Positions 53,251 through 61,316 of a stretch of DNA of 64,000 bases are shown piece by piece (the first letter of the stretch is position 1; the number at the start of each line of letters is the position of its first letter). A model generated the notes under the pieces. The model was not told the DNA's origin and did no database searches. It saw only the letters and a list, made by a program, of their open reading frames with translations. Made by a program: the position numbers and the translations under genes. This DNA is from Hymenobacter psoromatis (GTDB lineage Bacteria; Bacteroidota; Bacteroidia; Cytophagales; Hymenobacteraceae): assembly GCA_001596155.1 (NCBI GenBank), contig CP014771.1:3286001-3350000 (forward strand). Direction: 5' to 3'.

Positions 53251-53308
53251 GCCCTTTACAATTAACAGTGTAACAATGCAGATTGTTACACTGTTAATTG
53301 CAAAGGGC
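53251..53308. repeat. 27-bp-arm palindrome with TGTAACA words
   Basis: GCCCTTTACAATTAACAGTG... (53251-53277) and its complement (53282-53308) differ at one position, with a 4-base loop. As a hairpin with flanking T-poor sequence it may be an operator rather than a terminator. The words TTTACAATTAAC and TGTAACA recur in the next gene. Confidence 0.8.
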
Positions 53309-53361
53309 TTGCATGTCACATTCTTTATGGGCATTAGTAACGCTTCTTATTTGTAAAACCA

Positions 53362-53393
53362 TTTGGTTTACACTATCGTCTGCGTCATCTTTG
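53362..53393 (+). promoter_or_regulatory. Bacteroidota-type promoter (TTTG-20-CATCTTTG)
   Basis: TTTG at 53362-53365 and CATCTTTG at 53386-53393 are separated by 20 bases, matching the -33/-7 spacing; the first base of the -7 box differs from TAnnTTTG. It lies 30 bases before the HTH gene. Confidence 0.6.
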
Positions 53394-53422
53394 TAGCATC
53401 ATCATAAACTGCTACCCCAACT

Positions 53423-53809
53423 ATGCCGCATCAAGGCGAAATACTGCAAGAAGCTATCAAAAACAGCGGTATTTCCATCACGCGCATCGTGGAGGAGCTC
53501 GGTATTACACGTCCGACTATCTACCGTAAATTCAAGGATGATACACTTGGCGCTAATTTTGTAAAAAACGTTGGTCTTATTATCGGACACGATTTTTCTC
53601 AAGATTTTACAATTAACGAACAATCAGTTCTGTCTTTTGTAACACAATCTGTCCGTTCTAATGTTACAAATACTGTAACACCACGTGTAACAGCCGCTGT
53701 TTCCTCCGATTCAGACCCCTCAAAGCAGCTTTTAGCCCTGCAAACGAAATACATTGCCCTGCTGGAAGCCTACAATGAGCTGTTGCTGACAGTGTATGGC
53801 CCGAAGTAA
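53423..53809 (+). CDS. HTH DNA-binding protein beside parS
   Basis: The 128-residue protein has an N-terminal HTH (LQEAIKNSGISITRIVEELGITRPTIYRKFKDD) of the Fis/XRE kind, a spacer rich in Ser/Thr/Val and a short C-terminal helix (LALQTKYIALLEAYNELLL) likely for dimerisation. Part of its own coding sequence (about 53604-53693) has several TGTAACA/TGTTACA words that also occur in the palindrome upstream, suggesting autoregulation (inference). Base composition is AT-richer than average. It sits directly before the parS-like site. Confidence 0.75.
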   Translation: MPHQGEILQEAIKNSGISITRIVEELGITRPTIYRKFKDDTLGANFVKNVGLIIGHDFSQDFTINEQSVLSFVTQSVRSNVTNTVTPRVTAAVSSDSDPSKQLLALQTKYIALLEAYNELLLTVYGPK

Positions 53810-53815
53810 CAAAAA

Positions 53816-53831
53816 TGTTCCACGTGAAACA
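53816..53831. other. parS: parS centromere-like site
   Basis: TGTTCCACGTGAAACA matches the consensus TGTTNCACGTGAAACA of ParB binding sites at all fixed positions. It is centred in a longer palindrome (AACAAAAATGTT...AACATTTTTGTT, 53808-53839) just behind the stop codon of the HTH gene. ParB-parS sites cluster near the origin in most bacteria. Confidence 0.85.
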
Positions 53832-54105
53832 TTTTTGTTCTGTCCAGAACCATCCTGTTCAGATAGCCGGGTTACAAACCCAAATACGACAAGGCTCTTT
53901 GCAAGCGAGCGCTAGCCAGAAATGACAGTTGGGTGGGGTTGCGAAATGGCTTCGCAGTTGGCTGACAATGTGCGCGCGATTGTTGACAAGGAAAAGACTA
54001 CGGGAAGCCTTAACCTTATTAAAGTGGGTAGGAAACAGAGTGAGGAGGTAACAGCCGCCAGAAAATCAGAGGCAGGAAATGGCTCGCGGTGGGGTTATCG
54101 GAGAG

Positions 54106-54423
54106 CTAGAGGAAAACTACCTCGCTTACTACTTGAGCACCTACTTCCTTGTTCAGCATTTCCAGCACGCGCGTCTTTGCCATCACCAGTTCATGCTTGA
54201 GCGGGGCTGACGAGAGCCGTACAAACAGCTTGCCTTTGGCCACGTATACCTCCTGCGTTTTGAGGGCCACCGCTTTTCCCATCACGCGCTCCCAGCTGGC
54301 AACTACGGTTACTTCGTTGAGCTTGCCGCCTAATCGGTAGGCCCGCACGAGAGCCTCCAGGCCTTCCTTCAGCGGGATAGTGTCGGCCCGGCGAGCGGTA
54401 GGGGAGAGGCTGGGTTTTTTCAC
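54106..54423 (-). CDS. dciA: DUF721 (DciA-like) protein
   Basis: The 105-residue protein matches the DUF721 family: LKEGLEALVRAYRLGGKLNEVTVVASWERVMGKAVA...KLFVRLSSAPLKHELVMAKTRVLEMLN. In other bacteria DciA loads the replicative helicase DnaB when DnaC is absent. It lies behind recF on the same strand (110 bases between them), a known arrangement, and near the parS site. Confidence 0.9.
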   Translation of the reverse strand: MKKPSLSPTARRADTIPLKEGLEALVRAYRLGGKLNEVTVVASWERVMGKAVALKTQEVYVAKGKLFVRLSSAPLKHELVMAKTRVLEMLNKEVGAQVVSEVVFL

Positions 54424-54533
54424 GGCTTATGGCTGCAAATATCCGCCGCCAGCCCTCAGAAAAAGTGCGTGGCAAAGCGGTATTGCGTACTCCAAAATTA
54501 CGGCTTGGCACCGGCGAAGCGGGTGCCCGAAAG

Positions 54534-55661
54534 TCAAATTGCCCGTACGTTTCCGGCCCGCACCTCGAACTGCCGAATGGCGCTACTCACCCCCGCTAGG
54601 GCGCGGTTGGTGCGCTCCAGGTTGGTGTCGGTGAGGAAGACTTGCCCAAACGTGTGGTCGGCTACCAGCTCTAGGAGCCGCGCGATGCGCTTGTCATCGA
54701 GGCGGTCAAAGATGTCGTCTAACAGCAGCAGTGGCTTGGTCTGTGCTGAACCCGCGTTCTGGGGGCGCTGGGCCAGCAGCTCAAATTGCGCAAGCTTGAG
54801 GGCAATGGCAAACGACTTCTGCTGGCCTTGCGAGGCGTAGCTCTTCACCGGCAGTCCATCCATCAGAAAAACGAAGTCGTCGCGGTGAGGGCCGGTAGTG
54901 CTGCGCTGCAAAGCCAGGTCGCGGCGCTCGTTGGCCAGCAGCAGATGGCGAAAGTTCTGGCCGGTCAACTGGCTCTTGTAATCCAGCGAAACTTCCTCGC
55001 GCCCATCGGCCAGCTGCAAATAGTGCCGCTGAAAAACGGGGACGAACTGCGTAGCGAACTCAGCCCGCAGCGCGGCCAGCCGCTCACCCAACGGCGCAAG
55101 CTGGTCGTCGAGCGACTGTAGGTAAAGAGCATCAAAACCCTGGCTGCTGCCACTTAGCTTGAGGGTGGCGTTGCGCTGGCGCAGCAGGCCGTTGTATTGG
55201 ATAAGAAGCTCCAGGAACTCGTGGTCTAACTGCGACTGGAGGCTGTCGAAATAACGTCGGCGCTCCTCGCTGCCCTGCCTGATGAGGTCGGTATCGTAGG
55301 GTGATATGAGCACGGCAGGGTAGCGGCCAATGTGGTCGGCCAGGCGCTCATAGGGCTGCTTATCGTGCGTAATAGTCTTCTTCTGCCCCACGCGCAGGCT
55401 AACCTGGATGGTTGCGGTCCGCTCGGCTGGCGGCGTAGAAAAGCTGCCTTTAACCACGAAAAAATCGGCACCCTGCTTAATGGCCTGCGCATCGGCGCTG
55501 GCAAAAGCGCTCTTAGTAAGTGCCAGGTAGTAAATGGCGTCGAGCAGGTTGGTTTTGCCGCTGCCATTATCCCCGATAAAGCAATTGATGCCGGGGCCGA
55601 AGGCCAGGCTGGCTTCTTCGTAATTCTTGAAAAAAAGCAGGTGGAGCTGGTCGAGCGTCAT
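54534..55661 (-). CDS. recF: DNA replication/repair protein RecF
   Basis: The 375-residue SMC-like ATPase has Walker A GDNGSGKT at residues 30-37 (with FIGDNGSGKTNLLDAIYYL around it), the signature YASQGQQKSFAIALKLAQ and Walker B LLLLDDIFDRLD. RecF binds gapped DNA and helps RecA loading at stalled forks. The gene often belongs to the dnaA-dnaN-recF-gyrB cluster; here dnaA, dnaN and gyrB are not in the window. It is followed by the dciA-like gene and precedes parS. Confidence 0.97.
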   Translation of the reverse strand: MTLDQLHLLFFKNYEEASLAFGPGINCFIGDNGSGKTNLLDAIYYLALTKSAFASADAQAIKQGADFFVVKGSFSTPPAERTATIQVSLRVGQKKTITHDKQPYERLADHIGRYPAVLISPYDTDLIRQGSEERRRYFDSLQSQLDHEFLELLIQYNGLLRQRNATLKLSGSSQGFDALYLQSLDDQLAPLGERLAALRAEFATQFVPVFQRHYLQLADGREEVSLDYKSQLTGQNFRHLLLANERRDLALQRSTTGPHRDDFVFLMDGLPVKSYASQGQQKSFAIALKLAQFELLAQRPQNAGSAQTKPLLLLDDIFDRLDDKRIARLLELVADHTFGQVFLTDTNLERTNRALAGVSSAIRQFEVRAGNVRAI

Positions 55662-55737
55662 TCGAGGCGATGGGGTGGGAGTACGGGCAGAATTACGTAA
55701 TTTCGCCCTCCCAACGCGAAATTATATACCCCGAATT

Positions 55738-56919
55738 ATGGCGGAGTCAAAAGTAAAGGATGCGCCGAAGGCTGGTGCCAACGGTAGTAAAAGTGCCAAA
55801 GGCCAGCCCTCGAAGGTAGTTGACGCCAGAACCGGCGTTGAAACCGCGACGCAACCGGCGGTCGAAGTATTGCCCGACGCGCACGCTGGTGACAATACTA
55901 ACAAGGAGCCCCTTGCTACCTCACCCGACCAACCGGAGTTTTCGAAAGAAGTTTACCTGGCGTGGTATGAGCAGATGCAGCTCATGCGCAAGTTTGAGGA
56001 GAAGGCCGGCCAACTTTATGGTCAGCAAAAAATTAAAGGATTCTGCCATCTATATATTGGCCAGGAAGCCTGCGTTGCCGGGGCCGTGTCGGCGTTGGAG
56101 AAAGGTGATAAGTACATCACCGCCTACCGCGACCACGCGCACCCGCTGGCCCTCGGCACATCGCCCAATGCCATCATGGCCGAGCTGTTTGCCAAAGCCA
56201 CGGGCTGCTCGAAAGGCAAAGGCGGCTCGATGCACATGTTCGACAAGGAGGTTGGGTTTATGGGCGGCCACGGCATCGTGGGCGGCCAGATTCCGATGGG
56301 GGCCGGCATCGCATTTGCCGAGAAGTATAACAAGACCGGCAAGCTGTGCATCTGCTACATGGGCGATGGCGCGGTGCGCCAGGGTGCCTTGCATGAGGCC
56401 TTCAACATGGCCATGCTGTGGAAGCTGCCCGTGATTTTTGTGGTGGAGAACAACGGGTACGCGATGGGCACTTCGGTGCAGCGGACCTCCAACGTGACCG
56501 ACCTGCACATCATCGCCGAAGGCTACCAGATGCCGAACGAGCCCGTGAATGCCATGAACGTGGAGGACGTGCACAACGCGGTGGCCCGCGCCGCCGAGCG
56601 CGCCCGTGGCGGCGAAGGCCCGACGTTCCTGGAATTCAAAACTTACCGCTACAAAGGCCACTCGATGAGTGACCCCGCCAAGTACCGCACCAAGGAGGAG
56701 GTAGAAGAATACCGCCACCGCGATTCTATCGAATCAGTTCGCCACACTATTCTCACGCACCACATGGCGACGGAGGAAGAACTGACGGCCATTGATGAGC
56801 GCATTAAAGGCCGGGTGCAGGAGTCGGTTGAATTCGCGGAGAATTCGCCCTACCCCGATGCGGCTGAGCTGTACCACGATGTGTACGTGCAGAGTGATTA
56901 TCCGTATATCCACGATTAA
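55738..56919 (+). CDS. pdhA: pyruvate dehydrogenase E1 component, alpha subunit
   Basis: The 393-residue protein has the thiamine-diphosphate fold of E1 alpha: QLYGQQKIKGFCHLYIGQEA, GCSKGKGGSMHMF, and the ThDP motif GDGAVRQGALHEAFNMAMLWKLPVIFVVENN, with the phosphorylation-loop-like YRYKGHSMSDPAKYRT. It decarboxylates pyruvate together with a beta subunit not encoded next to it. The first 70 residues are a charged low-complexity extension (MAESKVKDAPKAGANGSKS) that is not part of the fold. recF lies divergently upstream. Confidence 0.95.
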   Translation: MAESKVKDAPKAGANGSKSAKGQPSKVVDARTGVETATQPAVEVLPDAHAGDNTNKEPLATSPDQPEFSKEVYLAWYEQMQLMRKFEEKAGQLYGQQKIKGFCHLYIGQEACVAGAVSALEKGDKYITAYRDHAHPLALGTSPNAIMAELFAKATGCSKGKGGSMHMFDKEVGFMGGHGIVGGQIPMGAGIAFAEKYNKTGKLCICYMGDGAVRQGALHEAFNMAMLWKLPVIFVVENNGYAMGTSVQRTSNVTDLHIIAEGYQMPNEPVNAMNVEDVHNAVARAAERARGGEGPTFLEFKTYRYKGHSMSDPAKYRTKEEVEEYRHRDSIESVRHTILTHHMATEEELTAIDERIKGRVQESVEFAENSPYPDAAELYHDVYVQSDYPYIHD

Positions 56920-57012
56920 TTTTTATCAACCCGGCCCCTTGCTTGCGTAGCCGGGTGGCCTCCTGTGCGGCCAGGCTTGCAAAAGCCACGCGGCGCGGCG
57001 CTACCTACCCCC

Positions 57013-57777
57013 ATGTCTAAAATTCCATTTACCGGCAAAACGCCGGGAGCCCGTCAGCCCATTCGTCCGGTTTCGGCCGACCCGCTGGCTCCGGCCGAAG
57101 AAAGCTACGTGACCGAAAATCCGTTGCTTGAAGACCCCGATGCCCTGGCGGCGCGCCTGGTGGAATCGGAAGATTTTGTGCGGCGCAACCGGAACGTGCT
57201 GCTGGGTATTCTGGTGGTGGTAGTGGCGGCCATCGCGGGCGCGTTTGGCTACAACTACTGGCGCACGGAGCAAAATGCGCAGGCGCAAAACGCCATGTTC
57301 AAAGCGGTGGACTACTGGGAGGCTGACTCGCTTGGCAAGGCTACGAAGGGCGACGGCAAGCACCCCGGCCTCGACAAGGTAGCGACTGAGTATAGCGGCA
57401 CGAAAGCCGGCAACCTCGCCGACTTCTACGCCGGTGTAGCCGCGCTCAAGCAAAATAAATTTCAGGATGCCTACAACTATCTGAACAAGTTCAGCTCGGG
57501 TGATTACTTGGTGCAGTCGCGGGCTTACGCGCTGATGGGCGATGCCAAACTCGAGCTTAACCAACCCAAGGACGCCGCCGACCTCTATGCCAAGGCGGCC
57601 GACCACAATGCCAACGAGTATTTCTCGCCGGGCTATGTGCTCAAGCAGGGCATCGCGCTGGAAGCAGCCAAGGATAATGCCGGCGCCATCAAGGCGTACG
57701 ACCGCATTCTGAACGACTACCCGGCGGCCCAAGAAGCCGGCGAAGCGCGTCAGCGCAAAGCCGGCCTGAGCCAGTAA
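57013..57777 (+). CDS. membrane-anchored tetratricopeptide-repeat protein
   Basis: The 254-residue protein has a cytoplasmic Pro-rich start, one membrane segment (NVLLGILVVVVAAIAGAFGY, about 61-80) and a periplasmic TPR-like part with GNLADFYAGVAALKQNKFQDAYNYLNKF, LVQSRAYALMGDAKLEL and GAIKAYDRILNDYPAA. It resembles the YfgM/BamD-type helper proteins conserved in Bacteroidota; its role is not proven. The start ATG follows CCTACCCCC. Confidence 0.85.
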   Translation: MSKIPFTGKTPGARQPIRPVSADPLAPAEESYVTENPLLEDPDALAARLVESEDFVRRNRNVLLGILVVVVAAIAGAFGYNYWRTEQNAQAQNAMFKAVDYWEADSLGKATKGDGKHPGLDKVATEYSGTKAGNLADFYAGVAALKQNKFQDAYNYLNKFSSGDYLVQSRAYALMGDAKLELNQPKDAADLYAKAADHNANEYFSPGYVLKQGIALEAAKDNAGAIKAYDRILNDYPAAQEAGEARQRKAGLSQ

Positions 57778-57803
57778 GCACACGTTATAGAACGCTCGAA
57801 ACC

Positions 57804-57843
57804 GCAACGGCGCTTTCCTATCGTGGGAAGCGCCGTTGCTATT
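57804..57843 (+). terminator. terminator after the TPR gene
   Basis: GCAACGGCGCTTTCC and GGAAGCGCCGTTGC pair around a 7-base loop, followed by TATTT. Confidence 0.8.
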
Positions 57844-57958
57844 TAGCGAACCCTACCCCCCCCTTTTATACCCAACCCGGAGAATAGCGAAAAGGCGGGG
57901 CCCCGCTCGCGCCGGTCGCATCCGCGAAATCCGCTTCATCCGCAAAATCCGCGATTTT

Positions 57959-58435
57959 ATGGCTACTGCCCTCCAAAACCTGAGCACTTACGACAGCGCT
58001 GGCTTCATCGACATTAGTGAAAAGCGCTTTGGCCTGGTCGTGGCCGAGTGGAACCGCGAACTGACCGATACGCTCAGCAACGGTGCCTACGAGACGCTGC
58101 TGAAACACGGAGCCCAGCCGGAAAATATCTTCCGCAATACCGTGCCCGGCAGCTTCGAGCTGACGCTAGGGGCGCAATTGCTGGCGCAGCACGACGAGAT
58201 GGATGCGGTTATCTGCCTGGGGGTAGTAATCAAGGGCGACACCAAGCACGACGACTACATCTGCCACGCCGTGGCGCAGGGCCTGACTACGGTCGGGCTA
58301 AAGTATAATAAGCCGGTGATATTTGGCCTGGTAACTACCAACACGCTGGAGCAGGCCTGGGACCGGGCCGGCGGGCGGCACGGCAACAAGGGCGTGGATG
58401 CTGCGGTAGCGGCCATTCAAATGCTCGGATTCTGA
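57959..58435 (+). CDS. ribH: 6,7-dimethyl-8-ribityllumazine synthase
   Basis: RibH makes lumazine, the last precursor of riboflavin, in the cytoplasm. The 158-residue length is normal; conserved blocks are VPGSFELTLGAQLLA, CLGVVIKGDTKHDDYICHAVAQGL with the catalytic His, and GLVTTNTLEQAWDRAG. I use the ATG at 57959; the upstream in-frame part is repeat-derived. No other riboflavin genes are adjacent. Confidence 0.97.
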   Translation: MATALQNLSTYDSAGFIDISEKRFGLVVAEWNRELTDTLSNGAYETLLKHGAQPENIFRNTVPGSFELTLGAQLLAQHDEMDAVICLGVVIKGDTKHDDYICHAVAQGLTTVGLKYNKPVIFGLVTTNTLEQAWDRAGGRHGNKGVDAAVAAIQMLGF

Positions 58436-58476
58436 GGCCACGGTGTAGCTGGCGAAGCAAAGCCGCTGAAACTAAT

Positions 58477-58484
58477 TACCTTTG
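58477..58484 (+). promoter_or_regulatory. TACCTTTG -7 box
   Basis: TACCTTTG matches TAnnTTTG and lies about 140 bases before the DksA-like gene, giving a long leader if used. Confidence 0.5.
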
Positions 58485-58625
58485 CCCCCGCGAAATCAGT
58501 TCGGCGCGCTTCCTGGCGAAGTAAGCTCTACCGGTGCTGCTAAACTTTTTGGGTTAGCAGGGCGTTGGTTTTGCCAGGCTATTTGCCTGCTGCTCTTAAT
58601 TTATTACTTTATTACCTGCTTTTCG

Positions 58626-59009
58626 ATGTCCGAAGAAAACCTCCGCTATTCGCGGGAAGACTTAGCTGAGTTTGACCACATTATTCAGGATAAGCTAACG
58701 GCAGCTCGCAAGGAGCTGTCCTTCATCAAGGAGACGCTGACCCGTAACAACGAGTCGGGCACCGACACCACGGCGGCCTCGCTGAAGGTGCTCGAAGACG
58801 GTGCAGAAACTGCCGAGAAGGAGAGCCTAAACCAGTTGGCTTCGCGCCAGATGAAGTTCATTCAGCAGCTAGAGAATGCGCAGACGCGCATTAAAAATGG
58901 CACCTACGGCGTGTGCATTGGCACGGGCAAGCTCATCCCCAAGGAGCGCCTGCGCGCAGTGCCGCACACCCAGCACTCGATTGAGGCCAAGCTGGCCCGT
59001 CGCGACTAG
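58626..59009 (+). CDS. DksA/TraR-like protein without the full zinc finger
   Basis: The 127-residue protein follows the DksA pattern: an acidic coiled coil (about 10-75) with EFDHIIQDKLTAARKELSFIKETL, then NAQTRIKNGTYGVCIGTGKLIPKERLRAVPHTQHSIEAKL, the classical zinc-finger region. Only one Cys of the four is left (GVCIGTGKL), so metal binding in the usual way is not possible. Bacteroidota carry such forms next to other genes; it may still act in the secondary channel of RNA polymerase (inference). The ATG at 58626 starts the conserved part. Confidence 0.88.
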   Translation: MSEENLRYSREDLAEFDHIIQDKLTAARKELSFIKETLTRNNESGTDTTAASLKVLEDGAETAEKESLNQLASRQMKFIQQLENAQTRIKNGTYGVCIGTGKLIPKERLRAVPHTQHSIEAKLARRD

Positions 59010-59028
59010 GCACCACTACGTATATTGG

Positions 59029-59082
59029 TCCGGACCCGCACCCGGCGCTTCGGCGGCGGTCGGCGGGTCCGGCCCTTTTTTT
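59029..59082 (+). terminator. GC-rich hairpin with T run
   Basis: GGTCCGGACCCGC and GCGGGTCCGGCCC pair around a GC-rich loop and are followed by seven T, as expected for the end of the DksA-like transcript. Confidence 0.8.
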
Positions 59083-59169
59083 ACCGCTTGCCCATTGGGC
59101 AGGGGTAGCACTTACCAGCGCCGGCGGCGCGGGACTATAAGCCAGCATTAGATAACCCTATAAATTAAC

Positions 59170-61239
59170 ATGGGCAAGCAACATTCTTCGGAGGATAAAC
59201 CAGGCCGGCGCGGCGCGGCTGGTGGCACCGGTCGGCCAAGCGGCGATGCCCGCGGTGGCAACGCGCCCCGCGGCAACAGCAGCAACTATAAAGGCAGCCG
59301 GCCCGACGGCCGCGGCGAAGGCTACTCGCCCTCCCGGCCTACGTTTGGGCAAGGCGGCGGCAAGTTCGGCTCCCGGCCCAGTGGCGGCGGCGGCTTCAAC
59401 AAGCCCAACTTTGGCGAGAAGCGTAGCTTCGGCGGCGACCGGCCCGAGCGCGGCGGCTACGGGGAGAAGCGCAGCTTTGGTGGCGACCGGCCCAGTGGCG
59501 GTAGTGACCGACCAGCCCGCACCTTTGGTGGCGACCGGCCCGAGCGCGGTGGCTATGGCGAAAAGCGTAGTTTCGGTGGCGACCGTCCCGACCGCCCGGC
59601 CCGCACCTTTGGTGGCGCCCGGCCCAGTGGCGGTAGCGACCGTCCGGCTCGCAGCTTTGGCGGCGACCAGTCTGAGCGCGGCGGTCCCGGCGAGAAGCGC
59701 AGCTTTGGTGGCGACCGCGATGCCCGGCCTCGTCGTCCCGAGCAGAGCAGCGAAGGCGGCGAGCGCCGCGACAACCGCGAAGAGCGCAGCGAGCGCCCCG
59801 CCTACCCCCCCAAACCCATCTGGCAGGGCCAGCCGGTGCGCTACGAAGGCAAGCCGACCGTGCCGCGCGGTGGTCAGGGCGAGCGCAACCGCAAGTTTAT
59901 CAAAACCAATCCCGACGGCACGCCCGTAACGCCGGCCAGCGACCGCCCCGTGTACACGGGGCGCGACGAGCGCCGCTCGTTTGAGGAACGCGATACGACC
60001 CCGCGCCCGCGCCCCGAAGGTGGCTCGGACCGCCGCGACGACCGCGCGCCCCGCCGCGAAACCGGCGGCCGGCCCGGTGGCGACGACCGCCGCAGCAGCT
60101 ACGGCGACCGCCGGCCCGCAACCGGCGAAGGCAACGAGCGCCGCAGCTTCGGCGGCGAGCGGGGGGGTAGCGACCGCCGTGATAGCTACGGCAGCCGCGA
60201 CGCCCGCCCCGAGGCAGGCGGCCGTGACGACCGCCGCAGCTATGGCAACGACCGGGGCCCAGCTCGCGAACATACCGAAGGTGCCTTTGGCAAGCCGCGC
60301 AGCTACGGCGAGCGCCCAGCCAACACGAGCAGTGGCACGTTCCGCGAGCGTCGCGAGGCCATGCGCGAAGCCCAGAGCGGCCCACGCCGCGGCACTTCCT
60401 ACGGCAGCACCGATAAGAGCCGCACGGGCGACACCGTGGGTCAGGCACCCGATTATAAAAACCTCACGCACTACGACAAAGACAAAACGCGCGGCAACAA
60501 GCGCCGGGCCAGTGAGGAAGATTTTGGCAATGAAGAGCTGCGCCTGAACCGCTACATCGCCAACGCGGGCATTTGCTCGCGCCGCGAAGCTGATGCGCTT
60601 ATCGCTTCCGGCGAAATCCGGGTCAATGGCGAGGTGATTACCGAAATGGGCTACAAAGTGCAGACCACCGACACGGTGCAGTATGGCAAAACCAACCTCA
60701 ACCGCGAGAAGCTGGTGTACGTGCTGCTGAATAAGCCCAAGGATTTTATCACGACTACCGACGACCCCGAGGGCCGCAAAACGGTGATGTCGCTGATAGC
60801 TACGGCGTCGAAGGAGCGCATTTTTCCGGTGGGCCGGCTCGACCGCAACACCACGGGCCTGCTGCTCTTCACCAACGATGGCGAGGTGGCTCAAAAGCTG
60901 TCGCACCCTTCACACAAGAATAAGAAAATCTACCAGGCGGAGCTGGACAAGCCGCTCACGGCCGAGCACCTGGGCCAGATTGCCGCCGGGCTGGAGCTGG
61001 AAGACGGCAAGGCTGAAGTCGATGACGTGGCCGTAGTGGCCGGCAACCCGCACTTCGTGGGTATTGAGCTGCACGTGGGTCGCAACCGCATCGTGCGCCG
61101 CATTTTTGAGCACCTGGGCTACGATGTAGTTGCCCTGGACCGCGTGCAATACGCGGGCCTCACCAAGAAAGAGCTGTCGCGCGGCAAATGGCGCTTCCTG
61201 AGTGAGCAGGAGGTTATCCGCTTGAAGTATTTCATGTAA
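59170..61239 (+). CDS. RsuA/RluB-type pseudouridine synthase with long Gly/Arg-rich N-terminal repeats
   Basis: The C-terminal third is an S4 RNA-binding domain (LRLNRYIANAGICSRREADALI, from about residue 457) followed by the pseudouridine synthase core with the catalytic Asp at residue 558 in GRLDRNTTGLLLF. This part modifies rRNA uridines. In front lie about 450 disordered residues with repeating units such as RSFGGDRPERGGYGEK and GGSDRPARTFGGDRP, strongly basic and rich in Gly, Arg, Ser, Asp. Such tails occur in Bacteroidota homologues but this one is long. It may drive RNA binding or condensate formation (inference). Confidence 0.92.
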   Translation: MGKQHSSEDKPGRRGAAGGTGRPSGDARGGNAPRGNSSNYKGSRPDGRGEGYSPSRPTFGQGGGKFGSRPSGGGGFNKPNFGEKRSFGGDRPERGGYGEKRSFGGDRPSGGSDRPARTFGGDRPERGGYGEKRSFGGDRPDRPARTFGGARPSGGSDRPARSFGGDQSERGGPGEKRSFGGDRDARPRRPEQSSEGGERRDNREERSERPAYPPKPIWQGQPVRYEGKPTVPRGGQGERNRKFIKTNPDGTPVTPASDRPVYTGRDERRSFEERDTTPRPRPEGGSDRRDDRAPRRETGGRPGGDDRRSSYGDRRPATGEGNERRSFGGERGGSDRRDSYGSRDARPEAGGRDDRRSYGNDRGPAREHTEGAFGKPRSYGERPANTSSGTFRERREAMREAQSGPRRGTSYGSTDKSRTGDTVGQAPDYKNLTHYDKDKTRGNKRRASEEDFGNEELRLNRYIANAGICSRREADALIASGEIRVNGEVITEMGYKVQTTDTVQYGKTNLNREKLVYVLLNKPKDFITTTDDPEGRKTVMSLIATASKERIFPVGRLDRNTTGLLLFTNDGEVAQKLSHPSHKNKKIYQAELDKPLTAEHLGQIAAGLELEDGKAEVDDVAVVAGNPHFVGIELHVGRNRIVRRIFEHLGYDVVALDRVQYAGLTKKELSRGKWRFLSEQEVIRLKYFM

Positions 61240-61240
61240 G

Positions 61241-61310
61241 TTCCTGGTTCTTAGTTCCTGGTTTCTAGTTATTGTTCAGACCAGGAACCAGGAACCTAAA
61301 AACCAGGAAC
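61241..61310. repeat. CCAGGAACC-type repeat palindrome
   Basis: Words TTCCTGGTTC (twice) and CCAGGAACC (three times on the other arm) form alternative stems around TAGTTATTGTTCAG. It stands directly before coaX. Confidence 0.75.
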
Positions 61311-61316
61311 CAAAGA

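Noticed and set aside
53922..54200. 92-codon plus-strand frame between parS and dciA
   Set aside because: Overlaps the dciA-like gene on the other strand and shows no conserved pattern.
59403..59720. Regular repeats in the pseudouridine synthase considered as a CRISPR array
   Set aside because: Units stay in frame, vary in length and encode RSFGGDRP-type peptides; they are protein repeats.
59158..60906. 582-codon minus-strand frame
   Set aside because: Mirror of the Gly/Arg repeat region of the pseudouridine synthase; Ala/Val-rich artefact.
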